Shown here: in pieces, positions 32,339 to 44,089 of the stretch | How positions within the stretch are numbered: the stretch's first letter is position 1 | How the letters are laid out: each line of letters begins with the position of its first letter | Source of the DNA: Taudactylus pleione | Lineage: Eukaryota; Chordata; Amphibia; Anura; Myobatrachidae | DNA length: 64,000 nt | Reading direction: 5' to 3' | Assembly (NCBI GenBank): GCA_031769625.1 | Contig: JAUIMM010001030.1 | Span: forward strand, 721,501-785,500 | Notes under the pieces: generated by a model | What the model was told of the DNA's origin: nothing | The model's input: only the letters and a program-made list of their open reading frames with translations | Database searches by the model: none | Program-made: the position numbers and the translations under genes

Positions 32339-33099
32339 GGTGGGGAGAATACAGAAAACTGTGATAGGATATGTTAATCGGAGGCATAAATTGCCTGTTG
32401 ATCTCTAAGCAAAGTGGACATGGTGACAAAAGGAAGGATTAGAGTTTGGAACAGAGAAGACAAAAAAGGAAAGAAAACAAACATACAATAATAATAAAAA
32501 CATAAAATAACAAAAACAGATATCAATAAATATTGATGCGACATAAAAAGCTAGTGGACCTATTGGGCGGACTAATACAACCCATGATTCAAGAATGCGA
32601 TGCGGTATAACCCAACTGGGGTAGGGCAGCCACAGCCGCCATCTGGGAACTAAGGAACAATTATACAAGTAACAGCTACTGTCAACATAGTGTATAACCA
32701 AGAAATGTGATAAACCATGAAAAAAGGATACACATAGCCTGTATGAAAGTAAAACAAAAGTAGCATCACAGATAAATTTGTAAAAGGCATATAATAAGTT
32801 TGCTGTAAAACATAAGAGGGGAAAAACTTCTTATTAAGAAAAAAAAACAATTATACGGGGGGTTGTAACGGAGCCTATGATCATAGTAAACAAATGCCAA
32901 ACATTTAACGTGGCAGTCCCATCTCCTGAGGAAATGAGGAAGTCTTGTATATAGACATAAAAGGTCTTCAGGTGACAGTCTCCGAGCGATCAGGGCGAGG
33001 AGAAGGTATCCCACGTTTGTGGCCACATACCAGTTGCCAAGGTGCTTGTTGTGCAGGTAGACTAGGAGGATCAAGGCGAGAAGACATCGGAGTCCAATC

Positions 33100-34091
33100 T
33101 GTAAGGGGCGGCTTTACAATATCAAGGGCAGTTCAAAATTTGTCCAAATCTTCAGAATCTTGGAGAGTAACCTGACATCCTTCATGGGAGACCTGGATGC
33201 TGAGCGGAAAGCCCCAACAAAACCTAATGCCTTTCTGTTTCAAAATATCAGTAAGTGGTTTAAGAAGGTGTCTCTGTTGAAGGGTGTTCCATGTAAGGTC
33301 AGGGAAGATTTGAATCTTGACAACATTAAAGTCAATGTCCTCTAATTTACGGGCTTTGCTGAGGACCTCTTCTTTTACAGTGTCTTAGTGTAAACGACAA
33401 ATAATGTCTCTAGGAGCCTCAGATTGAAGACCACGTGGACGGAGGGCTCGATGTGCGTGGTCAAAGAGGATGATATTGTCAGGTTCAGCACCAGTAATGT
33501 CGTTGAAGACTTTGGTAAGCGCGTCTACAATACCAGGGCCTTGTATATCTTCCGTGATCCCCCGGAAATGGAGATTATTGTGATGGACTCTATTATCTAG
33601 ATCGTCAGGCACCACTGAGCATGCATAGAGATGGTAGCATGCAATTGAGAATGGAAAGTGTCAATATTCCCAACATGATCCTCCAAGTCAGATATCTCTC
33701 AAGTCACTTGAGAGATATCCACTTGAAGCGCAGAGATTTCTGTTTTAACTGTTTCACGAAGATTCTTCTCAAGATCCAAAAAGTCCTGTTTGGAAGGAAG
33801 GTCTTTTTTTGTGGGGAGAGTATGAAGATGGGCCATGACATCCACCATGGTGAATTCAGCACTAGAAGAAGAGCTGAGATGTGCTGGAGAATCCATGCAC
33901 CTTGTGTTATTAGACGAATGGGATGAGCCAGATTGAGAGGGGGCGTCCTCAGAAGAAGCATCAATGTCTGGAGTAGGAAAACGAAGCAGACTAGGGTAAG
34001 AAGGATTGTCACTCGTTTTCTTAGCACTGGGCGTCCGAGTCCCTTTTTTTATTTTTCCCTTTGAGAAAGTGTTACTAAAAGAAAACAGCAA
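33100..34091 (-). pseudogene. L1 ORF1 (RNA-binding protein) pseudogene
   Basis: The N-terminal half (34091-33699) is Ser/Lys-rich, followed by a coiled-coil-like stretch (LHTLPTKKDLPSKQDFLDLE, NLRETVKTEISAL). The C-terminal half (33615-33385) has DLDNRVHHNNLHFRGI and IILFDHAHRALRPRG, the RRM-like L1 ORF1 signature. The two parts are in different frames with stops. The spacer to ORF2 (about 32340-33100) has no clear coding content. Confidence 0.8.
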
Positions 34092-34346
34092 GTAAAAAGA
34101 GCATGTTCACAGCATCAAAAAGGCCTTTTGCATAGGGTTCCCGGATCACAGCCACCAGCCACCGTTCCCCGTAATATGCGGGTGGTCATGGGGTCATGAC
34201 CTTACAGGGCAGCAAGATTCAAACCATGTGTACAGATAAGGTAAGTCTCAGATACATGTGAGAAAAAATAAGCAGGCATTGACATGTAATTCGGAAGTTC
34301 TCCACTAGATGGTGTTGCACGCTTTGAAAATGGGAAACACAATATT

Positions 34347-36156
34347 TAGGTGTACAATTGGAATATTTAGGTGTACAATTGTCTAGAGAATGTGATATTG
34401 TTCACTGGAATTATGACCCCTTGCTGAGGGCTTTTGTGACTGGGGAATGAATGATGCATGAAGTGTCATGGTTGGGATGGATTGCAGCAGCAAAGATGGT
34501 CCTTCTCCCCAAATTAATGTACTTGTTTCCTACTATACCTAGACCATTACCTAAGTACATATTTAATACATTTTATAAGATTATTATTACATATGTTTGG
34601 AGAGGAAACAAACCAAGAATAGCAAGGAGCACACTCTCTCTCCCTAAAGGAGCTGGGGGAGTTGCTTTTCCAGATTTAGAAACTATCAATCAGCCTGTCT
34701 CCTTAGCCAAGTCAGAGACTGGTTTACACTTAACTCTCCCAAACCTTGGGTACTTATTGAAAGATCCTGTGCTTCTCCTTATCCCCTTTCAGATTTATAT
34801 TGGATGCCCCACTCGACTATTCCCCCAAGAGCTAATTTATGTAAAGCAACCCACACTACCCTGGCTGTTTGGCACAAATTGACGTCCTCTGAAGAGGAGA
34901 TATCCCTACCTTCTACTATGTTACGGTAGCCAAATTGATCACTAACCTATATTTGGGGTCCTGGATGGAGGGTGGCCTACTTACCTTAGGCGATCTGTTT
35001 ACAGGAAATGATTTTGCATCATTAATATCTCTGCAGACGCGCTGTGGGCTTGAGAAACAAGATTTTTACAAATATTTACAGATACGCCATTGGTTACAAA
35101 TTTATCTTCTGTCCCCACTCAAAAAACCTTATTTCCCTGTTTTATTGGTAACCCGGTTGAGATCCTTGAATCACAAAGGAGGTATTTTTTGGTTGTATCA
35201 ATATTTGACACGAATAAATAAAAAATGGAAATTACCCACCCAGGTTAAATGGGAGAGGGATCTAGACCGAAATCTCTCTGAAGAGGAGTGGGATATAATT
35301 TTTTGCACCTGTTTTATTATATCCAAGTGCATTAATCATTCAGAGATGTTCTATAAGTTACTTCAGACAGCATACTTCACCCCTGAGCGTCAACATAAGA
35401 TATGGCCATCTGTCTCTCAATATTGTTGGAGAAACTGCGGATGTGTGAGAGATATTTTTCATATATTTTGGTCATGCTCCCTACTTCGACCATTAAGGAA
35501 AGCAGTGTTTACTATGATTAGTGAGGTTGTAAACACCCCAATACTTCCTGACCCTCTCATGGCTCTATTCCACTTTCATTCTAGTAATCTGTCCCGAGGA
35601 GATAGAAACATTATGGGATACATTTTGGTTGCTACGAAAGCGTCCATCGCCCAGGGGTGGAGGACTGCTTCCCTTCCTAACCTAGTAGTAATAGAGAACA
35701 AGGTTCAAAAGCATTTTATATTCGAAACAATGAACAGCAAATACTCATCATCTGCTAAATCTATTCACATGTGGTGGTTCTGCTGGGGGGAATACAGAGA
35801 GAAACGGGGTAATTCTCCTATTTATAGTGAACCTATAGATATGTCGGACCTTGGATCCCCTTCATAGGTCCTAATTAAAAGGATTCTTTTCTGATGTCCC
35901 GTTCAGGGTTTGCTCTTATTTTCTTTTTTCTTTTTATATATAGTATTGGTATTCTGACTGTATATTTTACTATGTAACTGTGATCATATTATCATATTAT
36001 TATTCGCTGTATAAATTTGTATATTCTGGCTGGAGCTCCCCTTCCTTTTCCCTTTTTCCTTCCCTATCTTAAGTTTGTTTGTTTGTTTGTATAAACATTT
36101 ATTTGTCCTTGTAAAAATCTCAATAAAAATTTGTTGTTTAAAAAAAAAAAAAATGA
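34347..36156 (+). mobile_element. 5'-truncated L1 nested in the 5' region of the larger L1
   Basis: Plus-strand fragment ending AATAAAAATTTGTTG plus a 13-A tail. The 13-bp GAAACACAATATT occurs at 34334-34346 and 36157-36169, a clean target duplication. The first about 40 bp contain a short direct repeat AATATTTAGGTGTACAATTG. It is younger than the host L1. Confidence 0.9.
34451..35867 (+). pseudogene. L1 ORF2 C-terminal fragment
   Basis: Two frames joined by one shift near 34885-34930. The first reads SWLGWIAAAKMVLLPKLMYL and IITYVWRGNKPRIARSTLSL, the stretch after the RT domain. The second, 310 codons and open to its stop, has the cysteine-containing end CWRNCGCVRDIFHIFWSC. RT and endonuclease are missing due to 5' truncation. 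Confidence 0.85.
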
Positions 36157-37013
36157 GAAACACAATATTGTGAGCCAGCCACAGGCAGGGATTCCACTTA
36201 GTGCTGCCGGGCAAACTGTTGTGAAAGTAAACAATAAAAATAAGTATTTAAGATACTTCAATAGGTCAAAGGAGGCTCCAAGATGGCAGGTGTAGGAACA
36301 TCCCTCAACACCGCAGGGAGAGTGAATATAACAATGCTAGATACACAGTTCCTTTAATGTATGGGGTTTTCAGGGAAGCCACACATCCACTATAGTAAGG
36401 AGCAAAGGCTGCATTCAAGTGCTGGTAACCGGTAGCTGGGAAAGCTCAGCACAGTGAGCAAGAGAGCTTAGGGAACACTGTTGGAATCAAGGGGTTAAAG
36501 CACTCACCCAGTGCACAGGCAGGCAGTGTGAGGGAGGGATCCGTCGGCTGGGCAGGCTCAGCCAAATCAATGGGGACACAGCCAGCTCACAGAAGGGGTA
36601 TGAAAGAGGTCACCCATCAGTCCGAGGGCCTCACTGCGTCTGGCGCTGGGTATGGGGATAGCCACTGATCTCAGCGCTCCGCCGCGTGGCTCAGCAAGTC
36701 GGAGAGCTGTAGTTAGAGAGCGGCAGCGGGGGAACAGCAGAGCAGCCGCGTATACGACCGCAACTTCCGTCAGCCGTCACGCAAGGTCACCACTCCAGCC
36801 GCGGTAGTAGGAATCAGTGCTGGATCACAGTTCCCGCTGCAGCGCACCTCACAGGAGCAGCACCAGGTAAGGAAGGGGGGCAGCAGGAGCTCTCAGCATG
36901 TATTTGGAGGCCCAGATGGGTAGTATAAGGAGTGGGAATACCCCAAAATAGCGGGAGCTCACAAAGTGTATGTCCGCACTAGTCCACAGTTAGGCCATGC
37001 CCCGATACTGTTC

Positions 37014-38069
37014 CTTCTTAATCCTTTTTATTCAATAGAAAACTTTGCCTAAGACTATCTGTATATGTCTCTTTTTATTAAGTATTTTTTGGGTATATGT
37101 TAAGCATTGTGAATACATTTTGCATACTTAATTTCATTTAAAAAGACTAGTCTCTGCGATTCTTATCAGATCCACTGTGTCTATGGATTTGGCCAGGTCA
37201 TGCTACATATATGTGTTACAGTTATCATTTGGCTAATAATAACTAGCCTAAAGTGTAAGCGCCTAGGAAACTTATTCCTATGGAGTGTGATATTTTTGAA
37301 TTAACTTCTGTGTTGTCAGATCAATGATAAATGAATAGTGAGTTGGAGGATTTTGTGGAGTGTAATTATTGCTGTAAACAGATTAGGTGGTTGTTTTTAA
37401 TTAACTCTGCATCTGACCCACATCACGCAGGCTTAAGTGAGTGCTGACCTGACGAAAGTTATGGACAGCAGTTAGAGATTGGAGCATCTTGAAACCAGGT
37501 CTCACACACACACACACTTTGGTATACAGCGGCTGTGTGATAATATGTTAATGCCGCAGAAGGTATCTTGTGTAAATAAACACCTCCTTCTTTGTTTCTT
37601 TGATCCGATGCTGCATCCAAGGATGCAGCATTGGATCATCTGTCTGAACACCAGTAACCTGAGTTACCCTCAGATGCTTCAGGATGGCTGAGAAATTCAA
37701 ACTGTTGAAGTCAGTGAAGCTGCATCCTAGGACGCAGCCCCTGGCTTCAGCATGCCCAGAAGACAGAGCAGACATGCCTCCATTTTATGGGAAGCTGTCT
37801 GTTGCCTCCCCGAAACACCAGCACCATGTCAGCATGCTGTGACTTTTGGTGCACTGACAGCGACATCTCAGCCCGAGATCTGCGCATGTGCAAATCTAAA
37901 AGCATCCAAGATATGCATAAACATCAGGGTTTACATACATTTCTGAATCAGGTCCTAAGTATGTTCATAGAATGCCCAGAGGCATAACATAAGCTATGTG
38001 TAACAGGTATATTCCCCGTATTTTAGACACAATGAAGCACATAAAAAAAAGTTAGCGTCTCTTTAACAC
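37014..38069. other. Intron-like sequence with a short hairpin
   Basis: No exon found. GATGCTGCATCC...GGATGCAGCATTGGATC at 37608-37637 is a short inverted repeat, with a second GCATCC/GGACGC pair at 37720-37738. Possibly an unrecognised MITE. Confidence 0.4.
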
Positions 38070-38074
38070 ATACT

Positions 38075-38249
38075 GGGGTATATTTACTAAAGTGCAGATT
38101 TGTAGAAGTGGAGATGTTGCCCATAGCAACCAATCATATTCTACTTACCATTTATTTAGCACCTTCTTCGAGATATTAGCCAGAATCTGATTGGTTGCTA
38201 CGGGCAACATCTCTAATTCTAAAAACCTGCACATTAGTAAATATACCCC
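38075..38249. mobile_element. Hairpin MITE (GGGGTATATTTACTAAAGTG family), copy 1
   Basis: 175 bp with ends GGGGTATATTTACTAAAG and TTAGTAAATATACCCC. Inner arms GTTGCCCATAGCAACCAATC and GATTGGTTGCTACGGGCAAC. Flanked by ATACT on both sides (38070-38074, 38250-38254). Confidence 0.85.
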
Positions 38250-38305
38250 ATACTATCTCTTTGCTGAACTACGCACAACAAATAAATAGAAAAATCTAGT
38301 GATAC

Positions 38306-38430
38306 TTGCCAAGTGAGTGTGTATAAAAATCCTGCGAGAGACCCAATTATTTTACTATTTGTGCTGAGACAGGCAAATATGGGATAATAAGACAGTCCAA
38401 CTTCAATGGCTCCAACTAGAAGGCCAAGTG
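38306..38430 (-). CDS. stra6l: STRA6-family receptor exon (YYPIFAC helix)
   Basis: 125 nt. Acceptor TTTCTTTTCTAG, donor GTATCA. Enters with two codon bases and leaves in phase 0. Encodes (A)LGLLVGAIEVGLSYYPIFAC and then STNSKIIGSLAGFLYTLTWQ. In human STRA6 the matching part is ILGLFYYAALYYPLAAC followed by a helix ending VQVWQ, so alignment is direct over most of the exon. Two membrane helices are predicted. Phases fit both neighbours (43360-43490 and 21572-21700). A MITE sits 57 bp from the donor side. Confidence 0.85.
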
Positions 38431-38834
38431 CTAGAAAAGAAATATAATCATTGTGTAATCTTTTTATTTTAAGGTAATATATGGTACAAAAGGCAGTGGA
38501 GAGATTTTCATAAGCGGTTACAAGAATTGTATTAATGAAAGATCAGAACACAGCTGTACAAATCAGATAACATTTGCATAAGGTAGTAACAAAAAGAATA
38601 AATAAAACTTCTACAGTATATACTGCACTTGGTAAAAGCTGTATAAATAAACAGGTCTGCCTTTGGACATAGATACATTAGGGACTCATACTGTACTAAT
38701 ATTGTATTATTCATATATGTAATTATATCTTATTACTTCTTTAAATTATATATTATTATTGGAGATGTTTAAAGCATCTGCTTTTTCCCTTTCTGGGCTT
38801 TGCAATACCCCACATGACTTGCAGAAGAAACAGA

Positions 38835-39384
38835 GGGCCTGATTCAGACCCGCTCGCGAGCGCTATGCGCTCGCAAGCGGGTCAATGGTGGCCCAGTGCG
38901 CATGCGCACGACAGAGCCGACTCCGTTGTGCGCATGCGCGAGACCCAGATAGCGATGGGCAAACCATCGCTCCAGGTCTCGTACCAAAGGGGGCGAGCTG
39001 TCGATGTTGAGTGACAGCACGCCCCCTTTGGTGGGCGGGCCAGGGGAGTGGCTGCCCAAACGGAGGCGTTCCCATGTGATCGCCTCCATTTGGGGGCGGC
39101 CCCACTGACATCACAAGTGATGTCAGTGGGAGAGATTCTGGCTCTGTGAGAGACGAAATCTCTCTGGGGCTTGCGGCCACGAGACCCTACCACAAGGGTC
39201 TCGTCGCAAGCCCTATGATTGCGATGGTCTTAACCATCGCGACCATCTTCCTGGCCGCTCGCTGTAGCTGTGGGTTGTCACCCACAGCTATGCAAGCGGC
39301 CAGGAGGCTGCTCTAAAAAACAAGAAGGCCGGCCCTGATTCAGAGCGAGCGCTCTGTCAGAGCGTCCGGCTCTGAATCACGCCC
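38835..39384 (+). mobile_element. Hairpin-chain Harbinger MITE, copy 5
   Basis: 550 bp, flanked by AGA on both sides (38832-38834, 39385-39387). Variable slot GAGAGATTCTGGCTCT/AGAGACGAAATCTCTC at 39130-39164. Same order as copies 1 and 3. Confidence 0.87.
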
Positions 39385-39814
39385 AGAGTACAATGGACTA
39401 AAGAGACAAATGTAATTTACAATTTGAAATATTGTATATTTTATACAAAATTTCAATTAATATAATTTCACTACATTTTAAATATATATATTTTTTTAAT
39501 TGTGTTAAACGGCGGTTTTCTTGAATAATCGTTAACATTATAATGTAACAGCACTTCTACTGTTGCAGAAGTCAGAGTACACATTACCTGGTGTGCTTTA
39601 TAGAACAATCCCTGAAAATCACAACATGTAAAATAATTATATGTAGAGGCTGGTATTATAATGATTTTTGGAATCCCTGTTCATGGGTATATCAGTGATC
39701 TATAAATATGACAATATTATTTCAATGGGTATAGCCATAGGAGTTTATAAATATGGGTTATTTCTTACAGATATAGTAGTACTAGGACTACATATATAGT
39801 ATATAGTAGTCCTA

Positions 39815-40296
39815 GGGCCTGATTCAGCATGGATCGGAATTGCAACAGCGTACGCAGATCGGCCGATTGTTGTATACTGCGTAGTAACACTGCTACTATG
39901 GATGCACTGTGGAATCCATCGCAGAGTGAGTGACAGACCATGAGCGTTTGGAGGTGGTGACTGGGGAGTGGTTGCAGAAAGGCAGTCGTGCCTGTCCGTT
40001 TGAACACCGTTGCATGGGCATGCATAAATTAGCCACTGCAATTGCCTACGCAGCTGCGTGCAGCACTCACTGCGTGCAATGAGACTTGCAATTCTGACAC
40101 AGGTTAGAGATACTGTAATTGTGCGTGATGGGCCAATGTTCTCCGATATTACTGATATATATACGCAGGACTGCGAGGTATTACGGATGTGAGATAGCGG
40201 TAGTGGGCATCCCTATGCCGGCTGAGCGGTGGCAGCATATTTTCGCAGATTCATTGCGTTTGATTACGCAGCAGCGATCCATGCTGAATCAGGCCC
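39815..40296. mobile_element. Harbinger-type MITE, GGGCCTGATTCAGCATGGAT ends
   Basis: 482 bp, with ends GGGCCTGATTCAGCATGGAT and ATCCATGCTGAATCAGGCCC in perfect inversion, flanked by CTA on both sides (39812-39814 and 40297-40299). Shares the outer 13 bases with the hairpin-chain family but not its interior. Confidence 0.88.
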
Positions 40297-40666
40297 CTAG
40301 TGTTTACTTTCTATTTATTTTTATATTTCCCTCATTTCATACTTCCCCCTAATGTAGTGGGACAATACATAATAGAGTGATAACAAAAGTAATCTATAGA
40401 AAAACTATGTTTAAAATAAAGTGTTATATTCTGAATGGCCAGAAACGTTACAGGTTGTGGACCATAAGTCCAGTAGGCCCATGGGAGTTTATTTGAAAAT
40501 TAAAATACAACAAAAGTGACTTTATGTCTAAAATTATCAGTTTCATTATGGAAATCAATGTGTAATTATTATAATTAATATTATTGTTGTTATTATTATG
40601 ATCCACCTGTATTTTCTAGTGGTCAACTCATTTCTCATTTATTATAAACATTTATTTACTCACCAA

Positions 40667-43313
40667 CATAGGCGAAACTGGGGGGTGGTCCGGAGGTGCA
40701 CCGGACCACCCATTAGACCGATCCGCCATATTTAATTTAGGCAACAGTGCCTAGTTGAGCCGGGTGTCTGCAGCAGCCTAGCTTGCATAGTGAAACAGTG
40801 CCGGCCGCGAGCCAATCAGGAGCGGCCACTCCAGATTGGCTGACGTTTTGTAAGCTGTGATTGGCAGATCACAAAACTGCCAATCACAGAGTCGGGGGCG
40901 TGGAGTGGCATGGCGCGCAGGCTGCACAGCATGGACTGTGTAGCCAGTGAGAAAGGCTGGGATCCTGTGAGGGGTAGAGGAGGAAGTTATCTGCGATCTG
41001 CGGGCAGGAGACTCAGACCTCAGTGCGTTCAGTGAGAGGAAGAGGTGGAAGGACGGGATATGCAGTGAGATCTGATGTGGGATCCAGTGTAATCTGTGAG
41101 GGTGCAAGTGCGTTATGTCAGGGGGAACCGTGTGTTCTTTGAAGGGATAGTGCAATCTGTGAGGGGGGAGGGGGCAGTGTAAACTGTGAGAAGGGGGTGC
41201 TGTGTGAGGGGTGCAGTGTGATATGTTAGGGGATGCTGTCTGAGGGGGGCAGTTGGATCTGTAAGGGGGTGCTGTCTGAAAGGGGGCAGTGTGATCTGTA
41301 AGGAGATGCTGTGTGAAAAGGGGCAGTGTGATCTGTAAGGGGGTGCTGTGTGAGGGGGACAGTATGATCTGTAAGGGGGTGCTGTGTAAGGGGGCAGTGT
41401 GATCTGTAAAGGGGTGCTGTGTGAGGGGGCAGTGTGATCTGTAAGGGGGTGCTGTGTGAGGGGGGAGTTGGATCTGTAAGGGGGCAGTGTGATCTGTAAG
41501 GGGGTGCTGTGTGAGGGGACAGTGTGATCTGTAAGGGGGTGCTGTGTGAGGGGGGCAGTGTGATCTGTAAGGGGGCAGTGTGATCTGTAAGGGGGTGCTG
41601 TGTGAAAGGGGCAGTGTGATCTGTAAGAGGGTGCTGTGTGATCTGTAGGGGGGTGCTGTGTGAGGGGGACAGTACAATCTGTAAGGGGGTGCTGTGTGAA
41701 AGGAGGCAGTATGATCTGTAAGGGGGTGCTGTGTGAAAGGAGGCAGTATGACATGTAAGGGGGTGCTGTGTGAGGGGGCAGTGTGATCTGTAAGGGGGTG
41801 CTGTGTGAGGGGGCAGTGTGATCTGTAAGGGGGTGCTGTGTGAGGTGGGGCAGCGATCTGTAAGGAGGTGCTGTGTGAAAGGGGGCAGTGTCATTTGTAA
41901 GGGGGTGCTGTGTGAGGGGGCAGCGGGTATGTTAGGCTATAGAAGACATAGTGTGTTTGAGGCTATGGTGGCAGCATGCATGTGTGAGGCTTTGTGTCAG
42001 TGTGTGTGAGAGGCTATGGGGGCAGCGTGTGATAGGCTATATGGGGCAGTGAGTATGTGTGAGGCTAAATTCTCACCCTGGGCTCCACTGACTAGCACCT
42101 GCCGCAATAAAGGGGCTCACTGCAGACTGTAGCACAGAAGGGATGTTGTCTGGCAGGAGAAGGGCCCTCCCTTTTGCTCCCAATCCCTCCCAGAGTCCCC
42201 AGCACTTTCTCCCTATCTGCTAGTGACCTCCCTCTCCTCCAGCTCAGGTATCCTCCGCTGCTCTCCTGGCTGCCTGGTGCCGCTTGCTGCTCTGATTATG
42301 TAGTAGCTACAGTTGCTGTGGTGTTGGAATTTTCGGCAGCTGGTGGTCCCCGGTGCAGGCATGGAACAACTCTCTTTTCCTCATCCTGGGATCTCCCTGT
42401 GAGTTGTTCCTCCAGCTTCCTCCCTGAGGGACCATCGCTGTTTATCCAGACCTCCTCAGCCTGACTCAGGTACTGATGCTTATTTCTCTTCTGATCCTAA
42501 CAGCATTTGGCCAGCTGCTAGCTGCACCTACTCCCTGACTGACCCTATTGTTGGAGACTGTGCCACCCTCTGACTTTTTGCTGTGTGACTGATTAGGGTG
42601 CCCTCCTGTTTGCTGATCTATCATCTTTGACTGCCTACAGGTTCTGTGCCTAGCGACGCAGCCTCTATTACTGCTGGGTCATTCCATGGTAACTCACATT
42701 ACAAAGTTACATAGCAAACAATCAGCAACTCCTGTATACAGTCTTCCAAAGCATGACCCATCTTATCACTTTCTCAGCAAACAAAACCAACCTCACACAA
42801 ACTGTTGCTGTTGATAGTCATGTACACACTCACCATGTCACCCTGCAACATGAGTTACCATGGAATAAGCCTACTCTCCCTCCAGGCCTCTCAATATTTA
42901 CAACCTCTCGCCATCATCCACAGCCTCTCCCAGTCACCCACAACCTCTCCTACTTACCTACAACCTCTCCCCATATCCCACAGCACCCTCTATCTGTCAC
43001 CCTTGCCTCTCCAAGTCACACACAGCCTCTCCTCATCTACCTTTTGTCATCATCATCTGCCTCTTACCACCCCCCACAGCCTCTCAGTCATCATCTCCCC
43101 CTCACTCGCTGCCTTTCCCCGTCACCCAATGCCTCTCCCCGTCACCAGTGGGGACAGCATATCCTGCAAGACCATGCCTCTTTCAGTGAGGCCACACCTC
43201 TTTCTTGGGAACACGCACACCAAAGGCGTGCACATATAACAGTGTCGAAACAAATTTCTGACACGGGTCTAAAACTGGGACCACCCATTACCAGATCTCT
43301 AGTTTCGCCTATG
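40667..43313. mobile_element. Non-autonomous hAT element of 2.65 kb
   Basis: Begins CATAGGCGAAACT and ends AGTTTCGCCTATG, with flanking 8-bp duplication CTCACCAA (40659-40666 and 43314-43321). Near the tips, GGTGGTCC...GGACCACCCATTA adds a further dyad at the left end and GGGACCACCCATTA at the right end. Inside are a GC-rich lead, a long minisatellite and a C/T-rich right third (CTCTCCCCGTCACC-type units at 42900-43150). No transposase seen. The right tip ends 46 bp from the exon at 43360. Confidence 0.9.
41150..41930. repeat. Minisatellite, about 35-bp unit, some 20 copies
   Basis: Unit GATCTGTAAGGGGGTGCTGT then GTGAGGGGGCAGTGT. Units vary by short truncations. Long minus-strand open frames here (over 200 codons, HPLTDHTAP repeats) are products of the repeat, not genes. 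Confidence 0.93.
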
Positions 43314-43359
43314 CTCACCAACACCCATAAAAACATTGCAATTACTTAAACAAAGGTAC

Positions 43360-43490
43360 CTGTAGCCCATGAGGGGACTCCTACTGGCAGATATTCCTCA
43401 GAAAAGAGTGACATGACCTTGTTAGCAATTGCTCCAAATGCAAAGCCATATGTCCATCTGTTGTTAAATGTGCCTAGGAGATCTAAAGGA
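43360..43490 (-). CDS. stra6l: STRA6-family receptor exon (DLLGTFNNRW segment)
   Basis: 131 nt. Acceptor TTTGTGTTGACAG, donor GTACCTTTG. Enters with one base completing a Val codon, leaves after one base. Encodes PLDLLGTFNNRWTYGFAFGA then IANKVMSLFSEEYLPVGVPS. Human STRA6 has [20 protein letters not shown] and DEDALPFL at the same place. One membrane helix is followed by a short extracellular loop. All three phases with neighbouring exons agree. The 2.65-kb hAT lies on its 3' side. Confidence 0.87.
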
Positions 43491-44087
43491 CTGTCAACAC
43501 AAAGCAATGGATTAGATGAACATCTATTTATGGTTTTTGTATATATGTAGAACATGTGATCATGAATTGTTTGAGCCCTCCACTAAATTTTACACAGGAG
43601 GTTATTTACCAAGGATGCAAAGTCAGCTGATCAGTGCAAATGCAGATTTAAACCTACTCGATTTCCATTGTAGCTCATGGCTTTATTTACCAAAGTGGTG
43701 GTGTTTGCGGAAGAGTAGAAGTTTGCACAGGCTGAGGCAAGGGAGTGAAGACTTGATGTACACCAGTGTCCTTCGTTTGGTGGAGCAGTTCAAATACAGG
43801 ATCTCCTTTTGCAGAACAACATTATGTAAATTAGATCAAAAGGGGGGTGTTGGTGGACTTTTAGTGGCATTCTTGTATGAAGTGGCACATGGTCATTTCT
43901 ATTTGGCTAAAGAGTGTGCATTTTACACAAACTCAGAGCTACTGTAGTGCCATTTATTTTGCCATATACTGTACACAGTACCTTTTAGAAACAATATTGA
44001 AAAATATGCAGTATCTGATATTTCAATTACATACTGAAAAGTCAGGTGTTCTTGAAATAGGATTTGTTTCAATACTGCATAAACAGT
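43491..44087. other. Intron, no feature seen
   Basis: Intron between two STRA6-family exons. An open frame on the plus strand (43516-43947) has no family match and crosses no splice signals. Confidence 0.5.
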
Positions 44088-44089
44088 TA

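Larger units (their letters stand above)
28011..37004 (-). mobile_element. Full-length but decayed L1 element
   Basis: An L1-type LINE on the minus strand: poly(A) tail at 28011-28024 (T-run on plus) with AATAAAAAATAG upstream, 3' UTR, ORF2, inter-ORF spacer, ORF1 and a GC-rich 5' UTR to about 37004. The 9-bp ATACTGTTC stands on both sides (28002-28010 and 37005-37013), a plausible target duplication that fixes both ends. Removing the two nested insertions leaves about 6.9 kb. Both ORFs carry multiple stops. Confidence 0.85.

Noticed and set aside
36270..36300. CCAAGATGGCAGG as an L1 5' start on the plus strand
   Set aside because: The surrounding L1 is on the minus strand and its 5' end is fixed near 37004 by the target duplication, so the match is probably chance.
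40778..41894. Overlapping minus-strand open frames of 213-299 codons
   Set aside because: They read through the 35-bp minisatellite in all three frames as HPLTDHTAP-type repeats. No Met context, splice sites or family match.
42753..43349. 198-codon plus-strand frame
   Set aside because: Runs through CTCTCCCC-type repeats in the hAT element and across its right tip. Not a gene.
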